From Cololabis saira (Eukaryota; Chordata; Actinopteri; Beloniformes; Belonidae): DNA of 64,000 nt. Under the pieces are notes generated by a model. That model saw only the letters and a list, made by a program, of their open reading frames with translations, was not told where the DNA came from and searched no databases. This document shows positions 51,263-64,000 of the stretch, piece by piece; the first letter of the stretch is position 1; each line of letters begins with the position of its first letter. Made by a program: the position numbers and the translations under genes. The DNA is taken from the NCBI RefSeq assembly GCF_033807715.1, contig NC_084587.1, positions 13,683,017-13,747,016 on the forward strand, given 5' to 3'.

Positions 51263-54200
51263 TTCTTTCTTTTTTTGGCTCTCTGTTTTCATTTTTGTTT
51301 TAAATAATATTAACAAGACTGATAAGGAAGATTTAGCGCATTAGGTGTTGGTTTTATTCACGATTTTTCAAGGCCTGCTGCTCAAGCATCACATCAGTAA
51401 TTCTCACTAACCAGCTAAGTGGAACGAGTAAAGCAGCCTTGTTCTGTATCTCATCAACACTGTGACATGGCAAATTTTACTGCACAGCGATGAACGAATC
51501 ATGAAAAAAAAAAAACAGACCATTTACTCGGACTGTAATGTTGTAGACCATTTGGTAGATCATATATTTATAAGCCCCTTAAAATGTTCTACTGAGTAAG
51601 ATATGGATATGATGAAATGAAATGAATGAGAAAATGGAGGCAAGAAAGATAGATTTTCTGTTTAGCCAAAAATGAGCGTGTGTGCACGCGCATGCCTACA
51701 CAAACACCTGCACACACATATGATGAGACCTGCAGAGAGTCTATGATTAACTGTTCTGTCAGAGCTGAGATCTCTCAGGGGCGGGAAGGGCAGAGCAGGT
51801 GGAGGGACTGCGCAGAGGAGGGTAGGAATTTTGGAAGGGATGGAGGAGTATTATGACGGAGGCGGCGGTCCTCCGGGCCTCTGAACCGAGGTCTCGTGGG
51901 ATTGGGAAGGCAAGCTGCAGCCAACTGTTGGCCCTGCAATTCTTGCGTGGGGTCAGTCCTCAGTTTGCACTTGCAAGGGAACTTGTTTTTCTCCCCCCCC
52001 CCGCCCAAGTATCTCTTTCTCATATTATTTCTGCAGAACCCTCCTAGCAGATTATCCTCTTCGCAATCTATATGCAGAACAGAATGAGCTCTGCAGTTTG
52101 GAATGGAGTCGGTGATTAGGTGAATGATTGTGTGTGTGGCCCTTATCACAATTTTGCAGCGTATTAGTGACAGGACGGTCAACTGAATTTCCCTATTTCT
52201 CAATAAATCAGAATGGCAGCTGAGGACACACAAACACATAGGCTCACACACACAAACACTTCACCGCTCCTCTATTTTCTCCCATTCGTCACAGGGCTTG
52301 TTGTTCTAATGCCTTGGACAGGTCTGAGTTCAGGGTCCTCGCGCTGGTCGGCTTTGCTGCCTCGAGATTTCTCACTGAGACTGGGAAATGGGTTGGAAAA
52401 ATGGTTCAAAACATAATTTGCAAATCACTTCAACATGTCTAAATGACAGCCTCTTCTTATCGAAGAAGTGTTATTTTATTAGTTAGTTTTTTTGTTTATA
52501 TTTTGAGCAGCGGGGGAAAAGCTTTGAGCTGTCGCATGTAACTCAAAGCTCAGAGGAGGGAGAGAAAAAAGACATCTTTAGGACCCTGCAAACCAGCAGG
52601 CACCACCGAGAGATTATTTAACTCCATTTAGAGCACCCACCCCCACCCCCACCCTCCACCCCCTCAAAAAAGAGGCTTGATTAACACTTTGGTTGGAGCA
52701 AATATTTTTTTCAGTTTACATCCTTTTTCTCAGCATCTACACCACCTCAGTTTTTTTCTTGTCTGTTCAAGTGTTGTTGTCTTTTTTTTACATCACCTCA
52801 AATTTCAAATTTGCTTTTGCAGCTGCAGACCTCCATGGTGTCTTAACGTTGCCTATGAAAAGGTATTGTTTGCACACTGATGTGGCCTTAGTGCTGTAGA
52901 TCACCGGTTACTACTTAGCTTAATGACACTCCATTCAGGAGCCGGGTACAATAGAGCCCCAACACATTCACTCTCCCACTCCTCCCATCATGCTATTCAA
53001 CTTTGCTTTTCCTCCAGCATTCCCCCACTCACTCACTCTCTCCTCCCTCCCACTACATTAATCTATATTCTCTCTTTCCCCCCTTTTTCCTCAGCAGTTC
53101 TTACCCCATCAGTTTTCCCTTCTTGCTGCCGATGCGGTTATAGGCTCGTTTGTCGGGGCGAACATGCACCTGCTTAGCTTTAGATATGTCATAACTGCAC
53201 GCACATGCATGCACAGATACAGGCATGCACAGTCAGCCTTAATTAATCTTCAAAGTTTCTGCTCAGCCGGTACTTTCCATCTGTTATGAGTGTAGGTGTG
53301 CACCTTTGTTGTGTTTTGCAAAAAAGTGCAGAAATGCACAAAAAACATCAAAACTGCCTGACTGAGGGAGGCATCAATTCTGATTCGTCTTGACTTTTCA
53401 GCGGTCTCGTCTCGTTGGCCGTGGCACTTCAAGTGTACACAGATGCTACAGCGGTAATGACCACACACAAAACACGGACATGTGCATGCAAACACGCATG
53501 CAAGGAACACAAACGTCGAGTGTCGCTCACGATCACCTTGAAGTATGCTCTACATCCATGCAGCAGGCAGGAGCAAGGAAGGAAGAGAGGAGAAAAGAAA
53601 GAGAGATAACGAAAGAAAGAGGGATGCCAAGCAGTGATTTATGACTTGAAAAGACAGATTAACTCCACTGGCTGCCTAACCGGCCCTGAAACAGGCTGAA
53701 TTACAGCTCAGACCAGGAGGAGTGGAGAGGTAGAGCAATAGCAGAAGAATGAAACTGAAAGGTCAATAGTGTGGCATGAGAGAAACAGAACAGATGACAA
53801 GATGAGAAAGCAGATTGGTGCGAAGAAAGTCAAAAGTGAAAATGTCAGAGGTGAAGAGGAAGATAGCACGAAGACAGCGGGGGCAAAGTAAAAGACTGAG
53901 AAGAGCAGCTATTGTCCAAAAAAAAAACTGGCAGAGGGGATTTTGTATTTGGCCTTATAGTTTGCGTTCTGATAAACACTATCAGATTTCATTTCCGTGG
54001 CATGTTGTGGAAAAGCTGGGTTTGGGTCAACTCCATTTCACCTGCTTCAAGCCACGAGTTGAAAGGCCAGTACAGGATGTGTGAGCAATTCACACAAATC
54101 ACCTGAAGCAGCCTCCGGCGGAGTCACCTCTGTGAGTTACTCTCCAGTCATTTTCTGTTCAGTGGAGTTAAGGAAAGCAACAAACAATCTTGCTCTGTTG

Positions 54201-54645
54201 GCATATCAGGTTGAGGAGCTGAGCCTCAGCTCTCTGCAAATGAAGTCATGACTAAAATAAAAAAAATACATGAAAAAAAAAATTCAAAAAAAAAAACCCA
54301 TGCTGTGGAGAGCTCTTTCAACTGGGTGGAGATAACATGTTCCTACTGGAAGTAGCACAGTTAGCATTAAACTCTCCCTCCCGGAGCGGGACATTAATGC
54401 AATAGCAAAATATATTTAGCTACATAAAACTAACCAAGATAAATTTTGCTGACACTACTGTATTAGGGCCACTCGAGGGTGGGTAGAGAAGTTACAGGAA
54501 AAAGAAATGTGGAAAATCTGACTTAGGAAACAAGAAAACCCTAATGGATCACGACGAAGACAGTACCTATCTGAGGAAAATCTTAAGTCCTTCACAGTAT
54601 GTGACTCAAAATGAAAGGTGTTGTTATTCCTTCCCGGAAATGAAG
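51263..54645. other. noncoding sequence, no gene recognised
   Basis: Includes a C-rich run at about 52636-52665 and A-rich runs at about 54255-54300. Open frames are short and without recognisable domains. Confidence 0.5.
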
Positions 54646-54650
54646 TATAT

Positions 54651-54831
54651 TTTCACGGCTCAAAAGGCAGAAAACCCAAATGCACAACATCAAACAGTAT
54701 CAGAGTCCAAGAGACTTTAATCGTGTCAAAGGAAGGCAGGAGTCGAAAACCGGGAAGACAGGCAGATCAGGCAAACAAATCCAAAGGGGCAGGCAAAAAT
54801 CCAGGAACTGGGAATCAGGCAGGCAGGCTGG

Positions 54832-54876
<45 letters not shown>

Positions 54877-55184
54877 ACAGACAGGCAGGCAGGCAGGAAC
54901 AGGCAGGCAGGCAGGCAGGCAGGCGGGCAGGCGGGCAGGAACAGACAGAATGAGTGGCACTGGAAAGCTAGGAATGAACTCTAGACAATCTGGCAACAGG
55001 AAGGTGGAAATGGGCCGGTATATAAGGGGAACTGATGATCATGGGAACCAGGTGTGGAGCTGGGCGGGGGAGCACAGGTGAGGGGAATGAGTGGATGTCT
55101 AGCTGATGAGGGTGGCAGGATCTGGAATGACAGGAGAGTGAGTTAACAGGAAAAAACTCTATCCCCAACTGGGAAACCGTGACA
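54651..55184 (-). mobile_element. Gypsy-like solo LTR (534 bp) with 5-bp target duplication
   Basis: On the minus strand it starts TGTCACGG and ends CCGTGAAA (canonical end CCGTGACA with one change). It is flanked by TATAT at 54646-54650 and 55185-55189. A TATA-like TTATATA lies at 55025-55019, and the last part has GCATTTGGGTTTTCTGCC, a pattern seen at the end of fish Gypsy-type LTRs. No internal retroelement genes follow on either side, so it is a solo LTR. Its middle has expanded into an AGGC microsatellite. Confidence 0.75.
54825..54940. repeat. (AGGC)n microsatellite inside the solo LTR
   Basis: Interrupted runs of GGCA separated by AGGAACAGAC and GGCGGGC variants. Open frames over it are artefacts. 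Confidence 0.95.
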
Positions 55185-55189
55185 TATAT

Positions 55190-57963
55190 TGAGGCTGAAG
55201 AGGCTGACCTTGTAGCTTGTTGGCCCTCTGGAGGCTACGGGTTCCACGCCTACTTTTTACATGTTCTTTTCATATAATGAATAAATAAAATGTTGAAGCA
55301 AGTGCTGATGATGGTGAATGTCCCAACTTTCGGGAGAGGCTAAGCAGGAATACCGGTTGTTAACCAAAGCTTTACTAATCACCGTTGGATAGAGTCGACC
55401 TGCAGAGACTCACAGATGGTGTTAAGTCACCATCTTCCTAACGTGGGCTTGGCCTTTAAGAGTTTCCGCATTAGAGACGCTCACAAAACTGCTGAAGCAC
55501 GATCAAGACGCAAAGATCTCTTAGCAGAGACAAAATGTGGGGTTGACGACGGGGATGGTTGAGCATACAATATGACCAGTTATCAGTTCATAAAGTCAGC
55601 AGTTGACCGGCCTTGGTAATTAAATATATTATCCTTAATACACGTGATTGATTGATTGATTGTGAAAACTGAGAAGGTTTATACAAATGACATGTGTCCT
55701 GCTAATATGATGGGATTTCATTACTGAATTCTTAATCAAATGAAAAAAAAAGAAATCTCCTTGCTCCCTTCCACCGAGTTCCTGTTCAATGAAACAAGTG
55801 TGAAGAACTGTGAGGGAAAAGGTCATAAATACATGCAACTGCCTTCAGAAAACGTTCAATTAGAGCTCCTGATAAATGAAGTAGCTGTTCACCAATTGCC
55901 CTGGATGCTGTTAATGTCTCTCAGGTTTATTAACTTACTGTTTTTATGGTTATCCTGTGCTGTATTTCTGCGTACACACACAAACACACACCTCGTGACA
56001 CGTCTTGTTCTATTAAGCGTGAATGTGTTTATGCGTGCTTGTGTGTGAGTTATGCGACTGGTTGCTAATTGCAGACAAATCGCTTTGCCGCACACAATCA
56101 TTCCTGTTTTTTTCTTGTGTTTAATTTCACCAGTTGATTACCGGCGGAGTTTAGCAGCGCCATTCCTCTCTCCCCCGCCGCAGGGACATCTCATCCGTCT
56201 TCTCACTCTCTCTCCGTTGCGCATACATAATGAGGTCGGTTGGACGAACAGAGGGATGGATTTCATAAATCATGTTCTTGTTTGTAACAGCTTTTCTCAC
56301 TCTGTTTCCCTGTCTCTCATTCCCTTTCAATTAAAGCAGCAGAGCCCATTGTTAATGTGGAATGCAGGGAGATGTCCAATCCAAGTGACTTATTTTCTGT
56401 ATAGTTTGAAGGGTTCAGGGCAGTTTTAATGGCCCCCTCTCTTAATATCGCCACACCTGCCAAATGACATTCCTAAACATTGGCAGGCACTCTCAGCCCT
56501 TTTATGCCTGTTGACTTTCCAATGAGAAGAGTCATAAAGAAAGTGAAGTACAGACACTGCATTAAGCACAGCGGTGGGAAGGGCTGTAACATGTTTATAT
56601 CTGCTAACATACCGTATGAGATAACTGTCTGTTCTCACATTGAACCCAGTGGGCTTTTATTGTGTACGGTTCTGCATCTGTCGTAGGAATAGAAAGTTGC
56701 ATTTCTGCCCAAAGCGAGAAACCTCTCGTTGCTTAGAAAAGGCAACTGTTTTACAGATACAATACACACAGACACAATCACACGCACGATACCGCGCGTC
56801 GAAAAAGTGCTAGCGAAGCTTGTCATTGGTGTTATACAATTTTTATTACTCAATGCTCTCAGTGATCGGAAAATAAATCTGGCTACTAAATTGATTTATT
56901 TGTTTTTATCACTTGCTCCGTTGTTCCCTCCCTCCTTGTAGCAGATTGGATTATAGGAAAAGCCAGAGAGATGCACATTTACAACCCAATTTCAAGATGT
57001 GCTCAGAAATAATGGTAGGGGGTGTAAGATATGCCTGTGTGTTTAACTTAGTCAGAGTTTTCTTGTGTATTACGCTGTCTATTTTATATATATTTTGCTT
57101 TCACCCTGTCTAACCTCTTTCAGGGAATGCTCCTGGGTTAGGGAATGAGCTTATTCTTTGAGGGTGTTAGCGTCACTCCCTCACTGCCCCTTCACTAACA
57201 AGTTCAATCTCATCAGCCAGCTAAATAGCAGCTGCCACAGCTTCTATTCAACGCAGCCCTTAGGCAGCACAGGTTCCGTTATACAGTGCAGCAGTCTGAG
57301 GTGCAGCAGGTTGTATAGGGAATGGGTGGCCTGCATCTTTTCTCTTGTGTTCCTAATGATGTGGCAAAGCTCGCCCGTGGCATTGAGGGAACTTGGTGTT
57401 CGATCCTTAGCACGGCCGGCGTGCCTTCAGGCTCGCTATTAGCCATGTGCTAAGCTAAAAACAATGCAAATAGTAGCCTAGAGTCCAGAAGAAGATCATT
57501 AGCAGGCACTCAGCCTCTTCAATTATACAACAGGTGATGCATGGAAGCATTTAGGGCATGCTCACACTAACTGCTCCTCAATAAAACTCAGGTGACAGAC
57601 TGACTTACCTAGAAAGGGGTCAAAAGAAGTGCACCAGTCTGTGAATGTTTTGAGAGGAAGATCTGACACTAAAGGCTATGTAGTCATAAGCCTGAATATA
57701 GTAAATGGATGTGTCGATCGTGTACAAATATATCCGACAAACTGGAACAATTTTAGTTCGAAGGCACAAAAAAGAGCTCTGTGCTTTTTGCTTTACAAAT
57801 GATGGTTTTTGAGACGCATGCGTTTACTTTGATAATGTTCTTTTAGAGGGATGAAATGCCACAAGCAGGATGGAGGAAATATCTGGAGAAAGCTTTAACT
57901 CCAGGGCTACGATCAATAAAATAAGGTAGGTAATGACAACTTTGTTTTAAGATGACTGTAGGC
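55190..57963. other. noncoding sequence, no gene recognised
   Basis: No exon, repeat or RNA gene could be supported. Confidence 0.5.
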
Positions 57964-58105
<142 letters not shown>

Positions 58106-58636
58106 ATCTCACATCAAGAGCTGTTTGCTCTTCCTGTCTATTTAACAATGCTCAATCTTTTCTTAAACATTAATGAACTTCAGACCACAGCCATTACTTG
58201 CCAATACAAGCCAAAGGATCCAAATGATTTAAATTTTAAAAAGTTAACTTTTCATGATCATTATTTTAGCAGACACTGAGATTTTCCAGTAAACCCTAAT
58301 AGCTGGCTGTTTTACATAAGTCAAGTTTCAGTGTAAAAATGTGCCAAAGCCAGGTCTCGCTCGGTTAAAATGACATCAGGAACGGGTCCTTTGGAACTAG
58401 AAATGGCCGGGATACCTAAAAGCATGTGTACTGTCGACGCTACCATGTTAATTCATTCAAACATGTGAGAACTTAACCAGTCCACCACGGGCGTGGATGC
58501 GTTCAAATGCGTATTGTCAGCTCAGTATGTGGCTCTTTGTGAATGTCCAAGAATATTTAACCCGTTAACATGGTGTTTAAACAATTAACTATGGTGTATG
58601 CTCATGCAAGTCCCTTTAAGGGAGTGTACACAGTCT

Positions 58637-58683
<47 letters not shown>

Positions 58684-61600
58684 TACGTACACAGCAGATC
58701 CAGTTGTTCCACTGATTCTCTTTTTTGCTGACAGGAATGAACACACTGTTGGGTTGGAAGTGCGGTGAGCCGAGAATGAAGAGGAGTCGAGTGGAGGAAA
58801 AGGAAAGAAACAACGACAGCAGAGGAGAAGCACATCGGACACCACCTATTTATCACCCCGATTCCCTCCATCCATCCCACTGCCAAGGAAAAAGAGGGAT
58901 AGAGCAGATAAAGACAGTAAGGAGGCAGAATAGAAAGTAAAAAGGAAGAGAAAAAGTGGGGGGATGAGTGTGTGTGCATGGTCGCTGGACCTTTTCTTAA
59001 CTTTAAGGCCCGGCTTTTATGCTTGTGCTTTTCCCTATGGTTCAAGCTTCCTGCAATACCCTGCAGCCCACCCCCCGCTCGGCCTAAAGCCCTCTTCCCC
59101 GGCTGATTTGGTGCAGCAGCAGTGGATGAATAGAACAGGAGGGGTGGCAGTGTGGGTGGGTGGGGTGGCGGTAAGGGGCTCCCCACAGAGAAAGCTACTG
59201 TTTCCTAGGAGAGAGTGAAGGAATGTGTGTTTCATTAAAAAAAAAAGAAATTAGAGGAAAAACAAACTAAGCAGAGAAAAGTTTTATGTCAAATAGAAAC
59301 TTGATGACAAACTGATCGATATCCAACAAAATGTTGTGATCTCCAGCTCCAAAATTATGCCCTTAACTTCCGTATCTAAAGTTGCTCTTCACACCATTTT
59401 TGTGAGTCGGGGCGTGCATATGTGCTGCAGGGCGTACTCAATAAAAGGTTTTTATGCTTACAAACCAATTTAGGCCCTGAAATGAGATCTAAAGTACCGT
59501 CTCACCACGCTCTCATAATTAATTGAAAAGAACTAAAATAATGATATCTCAGGAACGATATTGATAGACATGGTTTATCTCTGACAGCCGGCTCACACTG
59601 AGCCCTGAAACACTTTTTATTATTAGGCCAGAAAGAACAAAAGGTTTAAAATCTCCATGGCTGCTCCACATGCCTTTAATGTTTTTCGCGTTAGAATATT
59701 TTTTTTCTGCTGCCAGCGTCGCTGTGTGGATAATGAGAGACGTGAAGAGAGGGTGGGGAAAAAAAAAACCCATAATAAAACAGAAATAAAAATGTGTTGT
59801 GAGCAATATTGTCATATTTATGAGGTGTTGGTTTGAAATTATTTGATAATCGCTTTAACTGTGCGGCGAGAGACGACGGAGAGCACATTTTGCACTCAGG
59901 CAAAGGTCTCCACCACCAGCGGGGTGATAAATTGCATGGTTAAGAAGAAGGGACACCTGCCAGCTACCCCCTTTTAAAACCAACATCTACAAAAGAGGAG
60001 ACATTCGCATGTAAGCTCTAACAAACATTCCCTCTTTTTGGCACACACACGCCCCTAGCCACACAGCCAAACCCACAGGAAAAGAGGAACGCAACGCTCA
60101 CATCACATAGTACGACACTGGATTGATTGGAAGTAGGTAGCTGTCACCTTGAACTGTCAATTCTTTCATCTAGCACATGTACTGAGCTGTCAGAGCACAA
60201 ATGAAGTGTGTGTTATAAGCAGCAGAAGTGTGCCAGTGTGCAGTGTGCCCAATTGCCCTTCTTTTTTTTTTTTGACAGAACGCAACGTGGGCTGCTTTAG
60301 CCGCTACATTTAGAGCAGACAGCAAAACACTGGAGTTTTCAAAACTTTTTATTCTGGTTAGAGGAGGCAAGGAGCTCTCACTTTTTCATTAGGTAGTAAA
60401 TGCAGTAAGGCATGTGCATGCTTTTATTGTTTTAATCCTGTAAAGTGCTCTGTGTTGTGCATGTTGTAGGAAAAAATGCTGTATAAATTCAGTTTAAATG
60501 TCTGCTTGATGCCCACTTAACATCAGCAGCCGTATGAAATATATATTTTTAAAAGGTGTATTAATATGGATAAAGGGTCTTTGTTTTATAGTGCCTCCCT
60601 TTGTAAGTAGCATCAGCATGCTGATGCGCATTTTAATCCACTTTCCTCCGAGATAATAAGATGTTTTTACAAGCAGAGAAAGAGAGATGTCAAAACTCAG
60701 CGATGCTTTGTGGTGACCTTTTAATATTCTAATGATTGGCTGGCATCCATGCACATCCACTCGAGCAAAGGCTTAAAGTCATTTAATAGAGCTCCTGGTT
60801 TATTGTTTAAACATTTGCCCTGTTGTGTCTGCGTTAAACTGTTGTCTTTTGTTTACAAGGTTGCCATCAGCCTCTGCTGCTTTTTCTTCCTAGAGTCCAT
60901 TAAAAGATGCATAAAATTAGTGCGGATGAGAGCCGTGCAGAATGGAAAAACTGTAGGGTCGACTTCCCCAGACTGAACAAGGTACAGCATTTCCTCTGCA
61001 GCCACTGGCATAGTCATAACGCACTCCTATCACCTTCACAAATAGACACATTGATCTTTGTTTAAAAGTGCTTAAACTGTAAACTGCAGATTGATTATAA
61101 AAGGCACCACCTGAGCTGAAGTATTTCTCTCTAACAATACAGATTATTCTAAAGTACCTGTAAATAAATCTTTCCTGAAGCCTTGAAACAAAAATGTGCA
61201 ATCTCAGAGCCTTTCTTTGAAAGCACTTAGGAATTGGGTGGACATTTTATGGTTTAGTTTTTTACATGAGCCTGAAATTAAGCTAATTTTAGTGCTTCAA
61301 GGCATCCAGGGAGCCAACACTTTCTATATATGTCTTATTTTTCAACAATTTGACTCACCTGTCAGTACGATTACATACACATCCAAATCGAACTATTGGC
61401 AATAATTGAGCTAAGGATTTACAGTAACTGGAGTTACCAAGAAATCCGAGTATACGTGCACGAGAAGTTAATTTAATTATTGAGTGAGGTTGGAGGTTGA
61501 GCCATGACTGTTGTTATTCCTGCTTATCATTTCCAGTAAGGGGGAGTCCCGGGGCAGTCACTAGCTCAGCTCACTGCGGTTTGCGTATACATGCCGGAAA

Positions 61601-62237
61601 AGCTTGAATTAGAACCGCATTATCTGACTCTAATAGCTTGATTTCAAGAGCTCCAGTTCGGTTTGAATACAGGCCGACTAAAGTGTATACATTGCTTTTA
61701 AAACTTCGATATCAGTCGGACTAAGGCAATAATTCCACTTTCTATTAGTGCATGTAAGCGTACTGGGTGAGCCTTTAAGAAATATTCGATGGACATTTTT
61801 ACTCTTCTGTAATTAATAATATCAATACTATGGCTGTTTTAAAACCAAATAGGCTATTTTTCCCTGAACTAATTATACCAACGGTACTACTTAGTATTCA
61901 ACTAGACAATCCACAGTATGCGCAAAGTACTCAGATGGTTTTCTACGTCTGGGATACATTTTCATTGTGAAATGAAGTGTCTCTACTGTGTAAGCTGGGA
62001 AGAGCAGTAGCATCTTTTGAGCAGGCTGTAGCTAAGTTGTTTTTTACATTGGGATGCTGCATACTAACAACTGTATACTACATTACATGCATAGCATGTG
62101 CTCTGTGGTGTGGAAAACAAACTAATTTTCCTTGTGTGGATATTTCAGAACAAAACGGTTTTTCGATGCATGATAGCAGATAAATTAGATTTCACTATCT
62201 GATTGTCAGTAAAGGATTATTCTTTTAAATTTTAATA
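58106..62237. other. noncoding sequence with a GT repeat
   Basis: A GT dinucleotide run lies at 58636-58682. Otherwise homopolymers and short low-complexity stretches only; no gene was recognised. Confidence 0.5.
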
Positions 62238-63435
62238 CAACTCAGTCAACAAAATAATGAGGATGCATTGCAAAAAGTAAACAGAGAAATGAATGCAAGG
62301 ATTTTCAAATCTCATAACTATTTTATTCACAGTAGAACATAGAAAACATTAAAAAAAAACTGAGGAAAAAAAAACATTTCAGCAAAACAAAATCGTTAAT
62401 CATTGTCTTGCTTAAAGATGCAAAACCTTTCTTGAAAAAGATGTCAGCATAGGATTAGTTAGTTATCTAAAAGGATACACGTTTCTTTCAAGCATTGCCG
62501 TTTCCTTTTCAGAAGTGCAACTTGCTTGGAACTAATGCATCTCCGTTCGTAGGAGATGCAGGCTTTTGAACTGTCTGAATATTGCAGCATCAATGGTTTC
62601 CAAAAATCTATTTCAAATTTCTATTCCTCTGACCACAGGACAATTTCCCATCTAGCCCCAGTCCATTTTTAAATGAGCATTGGACCAGGCAAAGCAGCTG
62701 CGTTTCTGGATCATGTTCACGAATGGCCTCCTCTTGGCACGATAGAGCCTTAACCTGCATGTGTGATTGGCAAGGTGAAGTGTATTCTAAGTTGGTTTCC
62801 TGAAGCGTTCCTGAGCCCATGCACTAATTTCCATCCCTTAATGGAAAATCACTGCATGGTCCCAGGAACCTGCTGAATGATGTATTCTGAAGATTTGTGT
62901 TTTAAATGCAATGCCTGAGTGCCCAAAGACTGCAGTCACGCAATATTGACTTTTAGTCACGGCCCCCATGCACACAGAGATTTCTCCAGATTCTTAAAAT
63001 ATTCTCATAATAAACCACAAATGATGAGATGCTCAATGTTTTCACAATTTCACATATTGATCTAAAACTAATTCTCAATTTGTGGAATTATTTTTTTCAC
63101 AGATTTATGAATCTCTGCCATCTTTACTTCTGAGAGAATCAACCTCTCTAAGTTCATCATTTTATACCCAGTCACATCCCGGATCACATGCAATTAAGCT
63201 AATGTGTTGCAGAATGTTTCTCTGCTTGTTTATTGTTATTTTTACAGCCTTTATTTTCAATTCACGTCTCAACTTCTTTGATTTTTAGGTGAGTTGCTGC
63301 CAAAATTCTCTGTCAAAATGAGCTAATATTTATTATGAACTGGTAAATTTCAGTGTTCTATGAATAAAATATTGGTTTGTTATTTGCAAACCATTGTATT
63401 CACAATGTTCAAAGTATTTTCTGGAATTAAGGTTG
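62238..63435 (-). mobile_element. degenerate Tc1/mariner-like element (about 1.2 kb)
   Basis: The ends are long, diverged inverted repeats: left ACAACTCAG...TTTTCAAATCTCATAA...TTTTATTCACAGTAGAAC, right its complement ending GGAATTAAGGTTG. The left end follows a TA dinucleotide; the right TA has become TG. A decayed transposase frame lies inside on the minus strand. The copy is internally deleted and inactive. Confidence 0.7.
62560..62850 (-). pseudogene. Tc1/mariner transposase relic
   Basis: Minus strand conceptual fragments include SAWAQERFRKP, then after a stop and shift RLRLYRAKRRPFVNMIQK and WSNAHLKMDWG. These match the linker-to-catalytic part of Tc1-type transposases in order. Several stops and shifts interrupt it, and no intact DDE core is present. 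Confidence 0.65.
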
Positions 63436-64000
63436 TGCAAATTACTCTTCATATTTTGTTGTTATATTTAATCAATTTCCTTTCGGGGCATTGAAAATAT
63501 TTTGAATTGAATTGAATTGAATTTATGGTTTAAAAATGTATTTGGCATTGTGATTCATTATTTAGTAAAATCTTCTTTAATTCAACCAAACTGTTTAACC
63601 ACCAAGTACCAATCATATGTCCTATCATCAAATCTTCCAGACTTTCCTCTTTGCCACATATTTTATTTCTAATTAATAATTTCTAACCATTAATAGGGTT
63701 ATTTATGCAATGATTCCAATTTTTAAATAAGACTGATTTATTCATCCTCAACTATCTATTGATATCCAAATATTACACTTTACCTGTGCTCACCACCTAT
63801 TTTCAGATGTCCGTGTTTTTTCATAGGCATGTGATGAAATGCTGTGTAAACTCCTTCACCCAGCAGTACTTGGTTGAGGGGAAATGTCTTCATGCAAATA
63901 GAGCCTAAGTAAAAAAGCCACTCATTAAAGAAAAAAAGAAAATCCTGCACTCAATACTTGCTATGCTCGAGGTAATTGTATGAATTTCTGAGTTAATAAT
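63436..64000. other. noncoding sequence, no feature recognised
   Basis: AT-rich; a short GAATT repeat at about 63500-63522. Confidence 0.5.

Overview
The window is vertebrate genomic DNA, almost certainly from a teleost fish. Coding sequence is sparse and split by introns with GT/AG borders, long GATA, TGGA, CTTT, GT and TA microsatellites are frequent, and there are hAT miniature elements, a Tc1/mariner relic, LTR remnants and a large tandem repeat complex. No bacterial, organellar or intact viral gene was recognised.

One protein-coding gene is supported. It reads right to left (minus strand) and is the 5' part of a bifunctional heparan sulfate N-deacetylase/N-sulfotransferase, best matched to the NDST3 (or NDST4) branch. 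Its parts are a TATA-containing, CpG-rich promoter with a noncoding exon 1 (about 40171..39897), intron 1 (1.96 kb), exon 2 with 287 nt of leader plus codons 1-333 (37938..36653), a 36-kb intron 2, and the 88-bp exon 3 (606..519), after which intron 3 runs off the left edge. The exon 3 acceptor directly abuts a 158-bp GATA/TATC microsatellite. The remaining roughly 500 codons, with the sulfotransferase domain, lie outside the window.

Intron 2 is dominated by a 26-kb head-to-tail concatemer (8822..34776) of one composite repeat family, with seven heads on the plus strand. Each copy is built from short modules: a hairpin head, roughly 120-bp units with CCAAT and GC boxes, roughly 340-450-bp body units each with an RFX X-box-like sequence, and a hairpin tail. 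Some copies also carry a CRE + CCAAT/GC tandem array + TATA block, a tRNA-like block and paired YY1-type sites. Copies at 15.5, 19.2 and 30.5 kb are nearly identical over about 2 kb but differ in an internal GT/TA microsatellite. A 1935-bp solo-LTR-like element with a 4-bp target duplication interrupts one copy. I could not assign the concatemer to a transposon class from sequence alone. I think related repeats are common in teleosts, so novelty is unproven; its organisation and motif content are the most interesting things here.

Right of the promoter (40.6-64 kb) no gene was recognised. That part holds an hAT MITE 430 bp upstream of the predicted start site (8-bp duplication), a second hAT MITE family with an internal 41-bp tandem repeat, a LINE fragment, a 0.5-kb TA-rich tract, a Gypsy-like solo LTR (5-bp duplication), several microsatellites and a decayed Tc1/mariner copy. 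The rest appears to be noncoding sequence without recognisable features.
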